Assembly: GCA_030549495.1 (NCBI GenBank) | Contig: JAUIRK010000832.1 | Location: 62,001-126,000, forward strand | DNA from: Nectonema munidae | Taxonomy: Eukaryota; Nematomorpha; Nectonematoida; Nectonematidae | Length of the DNA stretch: 64,000 nucleotides | Direction of reading: 5' to 3' | In this document: positions 41,582-53,964 of the stretch, one piece after another | Numbering within the stretch: position 1 is the stretch's first letter | How the letters are laid out: every line of letters begins with the position of its first letter | Program-made: the position numbers and the translations under genes | The notes under the pieces: model-generated | What the model was told of the DNA's origin: nothing | Databases searched by the model: none | Seen by the model: only the letters and a program-made list of their open reading frames with translations

Positions 41582-42769
41582 CAGGGTTGGGTTCAATTAT
41601 AATTGTAATTGTGTAATTGAAAATTAATTACAACTAAAGTGTAATTGTAATTGAGAAAAAAATAGAGTGTAATTGAAATTATAATTGTAATTAAAGCCTC
41701 ATAATTGGAAAATAATTGTAATTGAAACCCCAATTTTCAATTATTTTGACTATAAGAAGAGTATGTTGGAGGCGATATGAGAATCTTGAGTGTTCACTGA
41801 TTTGTAAAACGTTGCTCGCTTCTCTCTCATTTTCGCTCGCTCTCTCTTTCTCACCCTTTAGCTAGTTTTTTGTTACTTTACATTGAACACATGTGGGACG
41901 TCACTGTAGTTTGACTCTCATTATTCATCAATTACAGATACAAAAATATAAAACTTGTCTTTGAAAACGGCAATAATCATTCATACATGAAAGAATTTAT
42001 AGAAGAAATTCGTTGTAAATGAAACTTGTGCTTACATGCACCATATTTTCAACTCACTTGTAATTGATCTAATATAATGCTTGATGAATGACATCAACAG
42101 AAGATTTTCAAATTAGCTGACTCACCTGCTGCAAAAGAAAGTTACAGAGTTAGTCCCACTGAATAAAACAAGAACACTTCAACAAGTGACAGAAGCTCCT
42201 AAGAAAAAATGCAAACTCTTCAATTTCATGTCTACAAAGTCCATTGCGAAGGATTACACAAACTTTTCAAGCACATCGGCTGAGTGTCAGATAAAGTCTT
42301 ATCTAAAAGAATCAAGAATTCCGGAGACAGCGACCCGCTTATTTTCTGGCAACAAAATAAATCTATTTATCCTGAGTTAAAAACGCTAGCTCTTCGCTAT
42401 TTAGCTATTCCTGCATCATCTGCTCCTGTCGAACGAGTTTTTTCGATTGCTGGCAAAATTATAAAGTAAGACAGATGCCGTTTATCAGATTCGAGATTTG
42501 AGGAGCTAATGTTTCTAAGATCAAACATGCATATTGTATGAATCGATAAATTTTTTAAATATCAATTTCAAATTAATTACATTTTTTTGTTCTATAATAA
42601 ATATATTTACTTATTTTTGTATAAATCGGAAGTTGTAATTGTAATTATAATTGAAAGAAAAATTAATTACATAATTGTAATTGAAAATTTTTTTTTAACA
42701 TAATTGTAGTTTAAGGGTAGTAAATAAAAGTGTAATTGTAATTGAGAGTTATAATTGACCCCAACCCTG
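41582..42769 (+). mobile_element. hAT element with AATT-rich ends and transposase remnant
   Basis: Ends CAGGGTTGGGTTCAATTATA and, inverted, CAGGGTTGGGGTCAATTATA, with exact 8-bp duplication CCTCAAAC at 41574-41581 and 42770-42777. Both subterminal regions carry many TGTAATTG/CAATTACA motifs, probably transposase-binding repeats. The interior keeps only the last part of a hAT transposase. There are two overlapping frames (42186-42380 and 42284-42469) with SDPLIFWQQNKSIYPELKTL and IPASSAPVERVFSIAGKIIK, the hAT C-terminal dimerisation motif, then CRLSDSRFEELMFLRSN. A frameshift separates the two frames. It is internally deleted and non-autonomous, inserted in the zinc-knuckle region of the host LINE. 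Confidence 0.93.
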
Positions 42770-42861
42770 CCTCAAACACTTCAAAAATAACATGCTTTAA
42801 TTGTCATCTTTCACACCTAGCTTCTTCCACACAATGCACCCACTACATTAATCATCTAAAC

Positions 42862-45530
42862 CAGTGGTTCTTAACCTGGGGGTCGTGACCCCCTTAGGGG
42901 TAATTTTAAATTCTTAGAGGGGTAATGAAAACCGGATTAAAAATTGTTATTAGTTGTTTTGTGATAATGATAAAAGGTACATTCAAGCATTTTTTCTCTA
43001 TGCAAAAACAGGATGTAAATTTCTTATAATAAATGTATTAGTAATTAGTCAGTATTTTTCTAATCCTCCATATGTAGTCGCCAAAACACATTTTTGTCAT
43101 CTTACATTGCTTCTTTTCTTCATGCTTTTGCTCTATATAATTTTCCTAACACATATCACATACGGCTGTAATTTCTCTTTCCATTTTGACTTTATCAAAT
43201 TACATCAATGATAAATAATTGTTTTATCATTGTTATTAGTTGAAATGAAATCATATTGCACATGCATACAACAATGATAATAATAAAAGAAAGAAGAGTA
43301 TACTTTGAAGTTTTTTCATAACTTTGCTACGTAGTATTTTGAAGCGTTTGATTGTTGCAATAATTTCACCTATATTTTTCTCAGTTTTAATGTCTGCTAA
43401 AAAACGCGCATATAATGAAGCTTTTCTCAAATTTGGTTTTACAAGTATTATTCAAAACTCAGTTGTTAAACCCCAATGTGTTATTTGTAGTAAAGTTTTA
43501 AGCCATGAAAGTATGAAGCCAAGTAAATCGAAGCAACACTTCGAAACTGTTCATACCCAACACGCTTGTAAAAGTTTAAATTATTTTAAACAAAAAGAAA
43601 CATCTTTAAGAGCAAGCCAGATAGATTCAACTGGGCACTTGGCTGTGCAAAGTAAAGCCGCTCTAAAAGCATCTTTTAAAATTCCATTGAACATTGCAAA
43701 AGCTAAGAAACCTCATACTATTGGTGAGGAATTGATAAAACCTTGTATCTTAGAAGCTGTTTCATCTGTTCTTGGACAAAAACAAGCAGAAGAATTAAAA
43801 TCAATTTCTCTTTCAAATGACACTAACAGAAAGCGTATTTTTGATATGAGTGAAGATATACTAATACAAACAGTAAATGCAGTGAAGGCTAGTTCTTTTT
43901 ATTCTTTGCAACTTGATGAGTCAACAGATGTTTCATCATGCTCCCAACTTTTGGTTTATGATCGATATTTTGAAGAACAAGCTTTAAAAGAAGAATACTT
44001 GTTTTCTGAGCCATTAAGTACCACAGCTCGTCGAGAAGACGTTTTCAAAATTCTTGAAAGCTTTTTAGCAAAACATAGTTTAAGGTGGAAAACGCTTGTT
44101 GGAGTATGTACTGACGGGGCTCCATCAATAATTGGCTATAAATCTAGGTTTAAAGCTCTCGTTAAAAAAACCGCACCCTACATCTCTTTCACTCACTGCA
44201 TGATTCACCGCTATGCTTTAGCGATGAAAACTCTTCCGCCATCTCTTCGAGAAGTTTTGGATTTAGTTGTCAAGATTGTAAATCATATTAGAAAAAATGC
44301 TACAACTTCGAGAATTTTTAAAAATATGTGTGAAGAAATTGGTATGAATTTTTCAGTTCTTATTCTGCACACAGAAGTGCGTTGGCTCTCGTGAGGTAAC
44401 GTATTAAATAGATTTTTTCACCTTTGAGAACCGCTATTAACATTATTAAAACAAGGGTCTTCTAAATCTAAAGAAAAATTTTTTTTAATTAAAATGAAGG
44501 ATGAAGTTTTTCTATCCAAAGTTGCCTACATTGCAGATTTTTTTACTGAAATGAATTCAATAAGTACCTGTCTCAAAGGAAATCTTTCCTTTTCTCATAT
44601 TATTTTAGATAAATTAGCAGGTTTTCAATCTAAAATCAATTTTTATCAAAATCAGATTAAAAATAATGAAATGAGCTTTTTTCCTCAAATGACTTCTTTT
44701 CTAAGTTCTTCAACCCAAAAAGAATGTACTTTTTGTGATGAAATATTAGCTCACCTTGCACATGTCAACCAGGCAATTAACGAATATTTTCCAAATATAA
44801 AGAATCGTTTTAATGATGCTTGGATATTTAGACCTTTTTCAGTGAGCGAAAGTGCAATTGAGAATAGTGATATCTCTGCTAAGATTGAGTTTCTCCAAAT
44901 TCGAGAAAACATTCAACTTAAACTTGATTTCAACGAACAATCACTTGCAAAGTTTGGGGCAAAATTGGAAACTGTTTACCCCCTTCTTTCGAAACGTGCC
45001 ATGCAATTTTTAGTACAGTCCCCTTCAACTTATCGCTGCGAGACAGGATTTTGTGCCATGATGAGCTTAAAAACAAGTTCATGTAATAAGCTTGTTATTG
45101 ATGCCGACATGAGATGTTGCTTATCAAACATCGTGCCGTGTTTTGAAAATTTTTTATCTGATAAACAGTGCCAACCTTCTCATTAATATATATATTTAGT
45201 ATTGTTTTTGAATAAATTTTTGTCTTTTTTATTTTTATTAAAGAACAAGAAAACATTTTTCTTACTGAAAAAGAAAGTTAGTGTGCATGTTGTGTGTGTG
45301 TGTTGTTATGCTAAAAATAGGTCATGGGTATTGAATATTTAAGTCAAAATAAAGAACTTAATAAAATATAATTGTTTATTTATAAAATCATTCAGTTAAA
45401 AAAGTTTTATTAAGAATTTGATGTTTTAACAAAACATATAGTAAAAATAAGTAAAAAAACTTGAAGGGGGTCACAGCAAATTTTTAATTTTTAAAGGGGG
45501 TCACAATGACAAAAAGGTTGAGAACCACTG
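42862..45530 (+). mobile_element. ZBED5-like hAT transposon, nearly intact
   Basis: Ends CAGTGGTTCTTAACC (42862) and GGTTGAGAACCACTG (to 45530) are near-perfect inverted repeats with exact 8-bp duplication ATCTAAAC at 42854-42861 and 45531-45538. The single interior gene is unspliced. Length is 2669 bp. It sits 85 bp from the neighbouring hAT, inside the same host LINE. Confidence 0.96.
43390..45186 (+). pseudogene. ZBED5/Buster-type hAT transposase, two stops
   Basis: Start chosen at ATG 43390 (MSAKKRAYNEAFLKFGF); the frame is open further upstream, but homology starts here. A 598-codon frame runs to 45186, broken only by TGA at 44392 and TGA at 44425. Residues 30-55 are a BED zinc finger (C-x2-C then H-x4-H). 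LQLDESTDVSSCSQLL holds the first catalytic Asp and VGVCTDGAPSIIGYK the second; TEVRWLS follows. The C-terminal motif YRCETGFCAMMSLKT is the hAT dimerisation region. Both stops lie where relatives have arginine and could each come from CGA by one C-to-T change. It cuts and pastes its own DNA; many animals carry domesticated relatives, but the two stops make this copy inactive. Confidence 0.93.
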
Positions 45531-47474
45531 ATCTAAACCATAAACACTCCATATCAAATTTCATTTGCTGAATTTTCTTCACATTAATCTTAACCACTCC
45601 AAAACGGCATGGAACAAAAACACGTGTATACCCTCATCGCTATCAAACCATTACCATTGCTCACTCTATTCTCCACCATCCTCGGATCTTCCTATTTCTA
45701 ACAACTTTGTACAAGCTTTCAATAAAATCACATCAGAGCTACCAAAAATCACCATATTATCATCTCTTCTGATCTGAAAGCAAGATTTTTCATTTGTGAT
45801 ACCAAAACTTACAGTCCAGGCACTCTCACTGAAAACTTTCTTGCCTCCAACAATTTAACTACAAGCGACAATAACAAACACCCATTATGAAACGAAATCA
45901 AAACAAACTCTATCAATCACACATCGATCTAACTATAACAACCTATCATTAGCTAATATCATTCACAACTGGCACATCTCCAATACTCATTCCGCATCTG
46001 ACCATTGTTACACTACTTTTCAAGTTTACCTGCGACCTATTTAATCAAAACCTTTCTGTCCTCAATTTGGAAATCAAATTATTTGGATCTCATACTTTCA
46101 AAAACTTCAACTTATTCTAGTCATACCCTTCTCAATAATGAATCAACCACATACATCGAATCATCTGCAACATATTTCAATAAAACGATTACACCTTGCA
46201 TCCAAGTATCTACTCCAAACACAATTCAAAAGGCAAACGCCTACTTTTGGAATTCTCAACTTACATCCCTCAAAAAAGATCTTCGAGCATCACTAAAACG
46301 ATTAAGAAAATCATATACCCCTTCCTCTATCCAATCTTACTTCACCCTCAAACATAAATTCAAAAGCGCCATCACACAAGCTAAAAAACAATCCTGGATC
46401 AAGTTCTGCAACCAAACCCCTCAAATCCACAGGATCTAATAAACAAACTCAAAAACAATAAATCTCGAACCCCTATACTACAGCATCTTCTTCCAAACTC
46501 TAACACCACTAAACACCAACCCCTCTTTCTTAAACTCACTTATCTCCCCTGATACCAAGATTCAGATAATATCTTCAACACAATGATCAGAAAAACTGTT
46601 CATCATCATCTTACACATAACACAGTCCCATCCATCACAGATAAAGAGTTTCATCATAATCAATTATTAATTAAATTGTTTGTGGCGTTCGCACCCATCC
46701 TTTCGGATATCGTGGCCCGCCCGGAATGCTGAGTCCAAGTCTACCTGGACTTTCCATCCCACTAAAGGCCTACCGGCCCTTATTACAAAAGAATAGCTAT
46801 ACCTTGTTATATATATTATTTTACAAGAATTTATGTTACAATATATAAATACATCTGAGTGAACGATACAATCCTAACGCGAACGCTCACAATTGGGTAA
46901 ACAAACTTATTGTCTAGTGATAGCTTGATTACTAACCACGTAGAATCGGGTCGCTAGATTTTTACGCCTAACCGTAAAAACCTTTGAATTCTTCAGAGGA
47001 AGAAAACCAGGGTAAAATACCGGCACGACGGAATGTATCTTGTTCCTAAATAAAAAAAATATGATTATAAAAGGTATATGCTACAAAAATAGAAGCGTTT
47101 GAAGGCATGCAATATCTTATATATTATTAATAAATAATATTTGATACATATAGGGGTTAAGAAAGATATACATAATTTAAGGCATGCTAGGTTAGGAACA
47201 ATCTACCCCTGGAATTTGACTGAATCCCTAAATGTAGTCCCATATATGTTTTAAAATTGGAATGTATAGATGTATAGACGGTCCTACAAGCAGACTCCTA
47301 CAGAGGCCAGATTACCGACTATGCCTAACCTAGCGCGTAAGATGAAACTGTTTTGGGACTTATACCTTGTGCCAATCCTAAATTTAAGTAGGCGGATCTA
47401 GAACTCAGAAAAAACAGAACTATATCGCAGAACGCAGAATTCCCTATTGCTTGGGGGCTATTGTATATGGGTAG

Positions 47475-50124
47475 TCACCTAGGATAATTTTTCTCTTTTT
47501 TTTTAGCATATACCCCCAAGAACGCTTCAGCATGGGTTTGCGTCAGCTCCCAAGCTTGGCATAATTGTGGGCAATGCTTGTGTGTCCTTAATTTTTCTAT
47601 AAACTTTTTATTTAATTTCTCCAACCTTTTCTGGAACCAAGAAAAGGAGGTCCGGCTATGAGCAATAGTGAAAGGGTTGCCATAAACAGTCCTAAAAAGT
47701 TTATACACGAGGTCGTCTATTTTGTTGGTCCAAGTTAAGGGAAGGCATCCAAAAATGGAGTTACCGTAAGTCAATTTCGGCATTGTTAGGATTTTAATGA
47801 CTTTGCCTACCGCCGTAGAATTGACTCCAAGGTCTTTAAGACATCCATATAGCGCTAGATCCTTCTTCCCCTTTTTAATCTTTTCGTGAGCTTCACGATG
47901 AAAACTAAATCCTGCATCCCAATTGATTCCTAGATATTTTAGGTGGCGAACTCGGGGAATATTCCCTATAGTTGGCGGGTTATTTTTGGGACAATTAGCG
48001 CCAAAGATGATGAACTTGCATTTAGAGTAATTCACCTTAAGGTTCCATCCAGTGAAATACCCCCCTAATATGGTATTTACGTCCGTAAGGTGTTTGTAAA
48101 TACGCGGAACACGCTTAGTGGAGTAATATACACATATGTCGTCTGCGAAACTGATTATCCTAGCATAGATAGACTTATTGAAAGAGTCCCTAATATCAGA
48201 TATGTAGATGTTGAACAGAAGAGGGCTTAGAGGTGAACCTTGGGGGACCCCGCGGCCTAGGCTTATTCTCCTTGAAAATTTGTTATTTATTCTGATCTGG
48301 AATGAGCGTCGAGAAAGGAAACTGTGAACTACCTTGAAGATACATGATGGCACAAACATGCTACTAAGTTTGAACAGCAAACCCTCATGCCAAACCGTAT
48401 CAAAAGCCTTCTCCAGGTCGTAAGATATCATCCCTTCGTAGAGGCCATCATTTAAGCTTTTTGCAACATCCATGATGCAAGGTAAGCAGAGCATGATTTG
48501 TTGACAAACCTTTTTTAAATCCAAACTGTTCTTCTGGGATAATTGCATGTTCCTTGCACCAAGCATCGAGTACTCAAAAAATTAATTTGTCATACACTTT
48601 GCTAGGGCAAGGGAGAAGACTGATAGGCCGTAGGTCACTCGCTTTGCCGCTTTTCTTGCCGGCCTTTGGCACACAAATAAGTATAGCCCTTTTATAGCAG
48701 TCTGGGTAAAACCCATCTTTTATAAAAGAGTTATATATTGCCAGCAAGACGTCCCTAAACCTAGGGGAAAGATTCTTGATGAATAGATTACTAACTTCAT
48801 CCCATCCCGCCGCTTTCCTAGCTTTAAGCTTTTTAATGATTTGAACCAGGTCCTCTAGGATGAAGTTAGTGTCGTTCGTCGCAGGTAAACGCCTAAAAAT
48901 CTCAATTTCAGAATTAAAATTTTTCGGACCTGGCTTTCTCCTATACACATCTTCGTAATAATCAGCAAGCAGTGCACATTTATCTTCCGCCTCAATGGCT
49001 GTTCGGTTATTCCAAGTGACCGACGTTGGACCTTTGCAGCCAGGCTTCAGCCCTCTAACCAGGTTCCAGAACTTCGAAGAGCCCTGTAGCGGGTTAGAGG
49101 CTTTTGTGATGCTTGTAACTTTCCTAGATGTGGTTTCGCCGAGCTTTTTCCTAATAAGTTTTTGTAATCGATTGATGAGATTCTTTGTCTCGGCGTCCCT
49201 AGTGTGAATGTATTTTCTATAGAGAGCTCGTTTTTCTTTGATGAGTAATACGAGATTCTTCAGAATTGGATTTTCGTATTTTCTAACCTCCTTTAAGGGA
49301 ACTACCTCTCGTGCCGCAGAGAGAATAGCATTGTTAACACACTCCGCAAGTTCCTCAGGAGGTTTTACTCCTATGCACATCATGACCCGCGGGGCTGAAT
49401 CATTTAGTAGCGACCTAAACCTATCCCAGTTGGCTTGGCTGAAGACCCACCTCTTCACTAAATTTCCCTTATCAGCCGTGAATTGTGGACCTAAAGAAAC
49501 TGTGACCAACAAGGGCTTGTGGTCAGATACACAGCTGTCCTGGATAACCACTATTGAAGCTAGAAGTGGTCTTAGATTAAAAGACATCATTGCAAGGTCT
49601 AACACATTCTTTTCACGAGTCGGTGTTGGATCGTTAGCGATAAACGCATACGAGTCCTCCACCAACTTGAGTAAGTCGGTGCCAGCCGCGCTATTGGTTT
49701 CACTGAACAGTCTAGTGTGGTGAGCGTTTAGGTCGCCTAGTAGTAGCACCTTATCGGAGGAACGAAGATATTTTTCAATAAATTCGTAGTCCAACAGAGG
49801 GTTACTAGGCGGGTTGTAACAACCCAGCACAACTAAATGTCCAGCTCTGCCAAGATCAAGCTTCAGGGCCATTGAGTCCCCAGAGTCACTTATTGTGAAG
49901 CTGGAAACCTTTAACCCCTCTCACACACCCATCGCTAGACCTCGCGAGTGGCTTGTTCCAGGATGCACAAATGTCCTATATCCGAGGATGCGGATGGAAT
50001 ATTTGGCTTGAGATTTGACTTCGTTCAGAGAGAAGACGTCTATGCTATGTTCGGCCAGAAGCTCAATTAGAGCGCTACGTTTCTTAGCCAAGCCATTAAT
50101 GTTGAAATGGAAAAATTTGAGCAT
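47475..50124 (-). pseudogene. LINE ORF2: AP endonuclease plus reverse transcriptase
   Basis: Begins MLKFFHFNINGLAKKRSAL at 50124. The endonuclease shows the expected order: N in HFNINGL, E in SLNEVKSQ, GDLNAHH and SDHKPLLV. The RT shows LRPISLLPCPSKVYDKLIF, EEQFGFKKG, YDLEKAFDTVWH, GVPQGSPLSPLLFNIYISD and SFADDICVY; the catalytic FADD is intact. Lesions are few: a stop near 49918, a stop near 48571, and a frameshift about 48460. Without these the protein is about 880 residues, the usual length for a Jockey-clade ORF2 without RNase H. It would copy its own RNA into nicked DNA; this copy is dead but recently so. Confidence 0.92.
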
Positions 50125-50150
50125 GACAGATTGACATTACACTATCTTAA

Positions 50151-50311
50151 TTACTGGCACTCTAGCAGAAGATCTGCAGCCACTGCGCTCACCATTTTTT
50201 CCAGTTGTTCTTTGAACACTGGGGATTTAAAAATGGAAGGCGCTATTTTCATAATGGCTTCCTCAGAGAAGGAAAGCTCATTTGATAATGGTGCCTTAGG
50301 TAAGATAGTAT
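50151..50311 (-). pseudogene. LINE ORF1 C-terminal fragment
   Basis: Minus-strand open frame entering at the truncated 5' end and stopping with TAA at 50153-50151, 27 bases before ORF2. It reads LSNELSFSEEAIMKIAPSIF and ends AADLLLECQ. It has no zinc knuckle in what remains. Position and close spacing identify it as the end of ORF1. Confidence 0.7.
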
Positions 50312-51930
50312 GTTTCATCATACTATTAATAACCTCACATCTAAATCTTCTTCTAGCCTTGTTTACATATCATCAAAACACATAAAAAAAAAAGCTTATC
50401 ACATTTTAAAACCTCACCTCCTCAACATATACATTTGCATACCTCCAGAACAGAAACATTGAACTCGCATTAACTCGACTCTAACTCTTTCTAGAACACA
50501 ACAACATCGCGACAACCACATTTCTAGACATCGACAATGCGTTTAACACTGCATTGCCCCCCTGCGATCCTCCACAATCTTATTGAAAATAAATATGAAC
50601 TTTATATAATCAAATTCATTCAAAGCTACCCTCTCTTTCTACACCACAAGGGGCTTTGTGACATCTTATGGCTCATACTCATCAATCCATTCTTATCATA
50701 CATAAATTCGAACTCACACTTTCCTCAATGTTATTCTGATGATATTCTCTTTAGATTTACCAACACAAACATCACCAATGCTACTAACCTCTTAAACCAA
50801 ATCGATACACTTGCACCAAAATAGAAAATACATTTTAACACATCCAAGCCCAATATAACTTTACACGCAAAAGAATCTCACCAAAACATCTTTACAAAAA
50901 TTCATCTAATCTCATCACACCAGTCATTAATCTAAAATATTTTGGCATTACTTTTCAATCCAACCTAAAATTCTCTCTGCATCTATAGAATGTACTCTCC
51001 AAACTCACGTCTACAATCTTCTAATTCAAAAGACATACAAATGGGGTGCCCACCCAAAAATTCCCAAATATATATATATACTCTTCTATTGTCTTACCTA
51101 TTATCCAATACGGCATTCTGTCATGGGGTCACACTCTAAAAGTACAAAATACCAGAACCCTCATAAACAAAATTCACCGCACCTGCCTCCTCACGATTAC
51201 AAACGCCTACCACACTACCTCAACTTCTAAGCTCGAACTTCTCACTCACACTCTAAATTACAATTAACAATTGTAAATCATTACTCCAAAACTTTCAAAG
51301 CATTACCTCTATCCATTACTTCACCACGCTATACACACACTTCTCATCTAAAATGCTTTCATATTTTGCCACCATCTACAACAAATACATTCCACATCTT
51401 ACCCACCACTCTATATAACTTGAAATCCATCCTAGCTCTCTTATTCATCCTTCCAAAATTACGCCCTACAACCTGGTCTAATGCAAGCACAAAAACATCA
51501 CTATCAACTGCCTCAGATCCCACTCTTACAAAACACTTATTTATTTTTACCGACGGTTCCAAAACTGCATTCCATGCTTCAGCTGCCTACGCATTATTCA
51601 TCACCAATTCTCTAACTCCTTTTACATCTAGATTCTTACATACTGACTCCAATACCTCATCATACGAAACAGAAACTCTTGTGCTGTAATCACCTCATAG
51701 ACAACCTTCAAATCTACGGCCTCAACTTTAATCAAATACACTTTTACACCGATGCCCAAAACATCATCAACGAGCTAAATCTTAATCACAAAATCCTTAA
51801 TCTTCTTACAGCTTAGCCACAAAACTTATCCAACTTTCCAATTATTTCAAAATAACAATCTATTGGTCTCCCGCACACTCCATTTGCACTGAAAACAATA
51901 GCGTTGACAGACCGGTCCTGGCAAAATGAG

Positions 51931-52380
51931 CTGACAGAAAAGCTTACAAGAAAAACTTTAATAACTTTTAAAATAATCAATGAATTGACTTGAAATTTTA
52001 AATACTAATAAAACATGATAAAATATATCATTTTGTAAAGTTACATAAGAATCTAACCAATAGATTTGATATTATGATCACTCAAAATTCAGAAATTTTT
52101 CAGGTAGCCATTTTTATGGTAAAATAAGCTGACAGAATCAACAGCCATTTTATCGGTTTTTTAAAAATGGAGATTTTCGTAATTATCTTATTCCTTTGAT
52201 TTTCAAATTTAGTTTCAAATTTCATTTCATTTCAAATGTGTTTTTAATTCAAATGTTATAATTTTATAACTACTTTTAGACATGACACAATGGTTATCTT
52301 GTAGACCATAATTTCGAAGATTAAGAATTGTAATGATTATTACTTTGTATCAATAAATAACATCGGTGTTTTTGAAATTT
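51931..52380. other. AT-rich spacer with a short direct repeat
   Basis: GGCAAAATGAGCTGACAG at about 51925 recurs, slightly changed, at about 52119. No gene recognised. Confidence 0.4.
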
Positions 52381-52389
52381 AACTCTTTA

Positions 52390-52740
52390 ACCGGATCTTC
52401 CCTTTCTAACTTTCACAACCAGTTCATCCAAGCTGGGATTGACAATCTCAATTGCAGATTTGATTCGAAGTTGTTGAATGACTGTGTGCACTTGGATCCC
52501 AGAAATTGGTCGAAAAAGTAAGAATAATTGGTAACTTATGGAGACACGGAAGTGATGGATGTGGCTCGATTTTTCAAACAAGATGTGATGTCCACTGTAT
52601 CTGCCTTTCGAGATTTCAAATGTGGATATATATCAACTGACTATGAAAACTTTTTACAAGTTATTAATATATTCTCTGTTTCCACGACTCAATGGACCCC
52701 CTATTTCACGTGTAGATTTTACAAAATTCGTACACTTGGT
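52390..52740 (+). pseudogene. ZNF862-type hAT transposase C-terminal relic
   Basis: The + strand reads NCRFDSKLLNDCVHLDPRNW (through about 52505), then, past stops, LVTYGDTEVMDVARFF and VSAFRDFKCG, then INIFSVSTTQ. The RFD-LL-LDP-NW / YG--E / FREFK order is that of the ZNF862-like hAT lineage just before its dimerisation motif. Stops at about 52520 and the lost C-terminal signature show it is dead. Confidence 0.6.
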
Positions 52741-52794
52741 TAAAAAACCATCGATCAGCAATCAGCCAGGATCGAAAGATAGATGATGTGTGTA

Positions 52795-53074
52795 CAGTGG
52801 CGGATCGAGAAATTTCTTATAGGGGGCAGAAATCTATTAAATTTTTTTCCAATTTTGCTAAAAGTCTTCAGAGAATACGACAGCTGTATTATGTTTTTTA
52901 GAATCACTAATTACCTATGTTTTCATATTTATAACATTATTTTGCCATGAATAAATTGCAAAATTTTATTTTTTATACATGTAAGTGTATACATTATTAA
53001 GGGTAATTTTCGAAGCCATTTTTCATAGCGGGGGGCCTAGGCCCATGAGGCCTCCCCCTTTGGATCCTCCACTG
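52795..53074. mobile_element. 280-bp hAT MITE
   Basis: Ends CAGTGGCGGATCGAGAAA and AAAGG/TTTGGATCCTCCACTG-type inverted repeats, with an imperfect duplication TGTGTGTA / TGTGTGGG. Interior is AT-rich without a gene. The GGATC ends recall the 35856-36530 element. Confidence 0.75.
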
Positions 53075-53964
53075 TGTGTGGGCCGTATCTTCAGCACCTA
53101 CTTTTTTCAACAAAGTGAATTTCGAAGAATTTTTCAATTTCGCTTTTTTATGTTAAAATAAAGATTAAAATTGTTGTATTGTAAATTGTAATTCATTCTA
53201 ACAAGTAAGTAGGGCATTCAATAATATAGCCTAACTCTTGTAGTTTCAGTGTTTGTCATGACCCATATTCATAAGAATTCTCACTGACACTTTTTTGATA
53301 TATAGAACGTATGGTATCCATTTCAAAATATAGGCAGTGTAGTAGCATGTAGCTTTAGACATGCATACAAGCACAGATCTTTTTTGTAGAAGTAGACCTC
53401 ATGGGACGTTTCCTACAACGTTTATATGTTTCTATGTAAGGGGTGACTCCACACAGCAGAGCATTCCGCCCCCCTCCCCCCCCCCCCCCCAGTGAAAATT
53501 TTCTACTTCGCACCCTGAACTAATGAAGTTCCCATATAAACCCATTCTTTGAGGTTCCCATATAAAATTTAAATGAAATTTTCATTCTTTCAGTTTGTTT
53601 TTTTCTAAGCCAAAACTTTTTTTCATTTTTGCTAAACATTTGATAATTTAATATCTCTAAAACTTTTCACTCAGTTTAACTTCGATAAATAAGTCGATAA
53701 TTTATTTTAACGCATCTCCCTATCGTGCTTTATATTTCTCCTGTTTTTAAATGCACAGCATTAGAATTAGCCCCCCCCCCCTTTTTTCCCGCTTGTTAAG
53801 GGGCGTCATATATACTATACCAGGTGTACTATATTAACAGGTGGTGTATTAACGTATCTATATCATTAATGGTGTTGAGGTGTAAGTTCTTTGCATGTAG
53901 GTATTTTAAACCGTCAATTGTCGAGTAACAGCTATCTTAGAACTGAGGCAAACAACTGTCTAGT
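53075..53964. other. spacer with C-rich tracts
   Basis: Contains C-rich runs at about 53469-53490 and 53770-53780. No gene recognised. Confidence 0.4.

Larger units (their letters stand above)
46659..50311 (-). mobile_element. Jockey-like LINE, antisense, 5'-truncated, young
   Basis: Flanked by an 11-bp direct repeat GTTTCATCATA (46648-46658, 50312-50322), the expected variable-length LINE target duplication. Minus-strand order: the last ~53 codons of ORF1, then ORF2 with endonuclease and RT, then a 3' UTR of about 800 bp ending in an AATTAATT-type tail. The body is visibly more GC-rich than its host region. Truncation falls inside ORF1. Inserted into the RT region of the host LINE on the opposite strand. 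Confidence 0.93.
40640..51930 (+). mobile_element. host LINE (I/Jockey-like) carrying three nested insertions
   Basis: The LINE occupies 40640-41581, 42778-42861, 45539-46658 and 50323-51930; the rest is inserted elements. In order it has ORF1 starting near 40660 (MTSNKRPRTEP); a gag-like zinc-knuckle region (41450-41570 and, after the insertions, CFNCHLSHLASSTQC); an endonuclease with FLHINLNHSKTAW near 45580 and a SASDHC ending near 45995; RT with FLDIDNAFNTAL near 50520; and RNase H with FTDGSKTAF near 51545 and YWSPAHSIC near 51870. Stops and frameshifts show it is dead. Removing each insertion plus one duplication restores a continuous frame across each junction. Left and right ends are approximate. 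Confidence 0.85.

Noticed and set aside
48995..49723. Long + strand frames (70 and 161 codons)
   Set aside because: They are antisense shadows of the LINE ORF2, whose RT and endonuclease motifs are on the minus strand.
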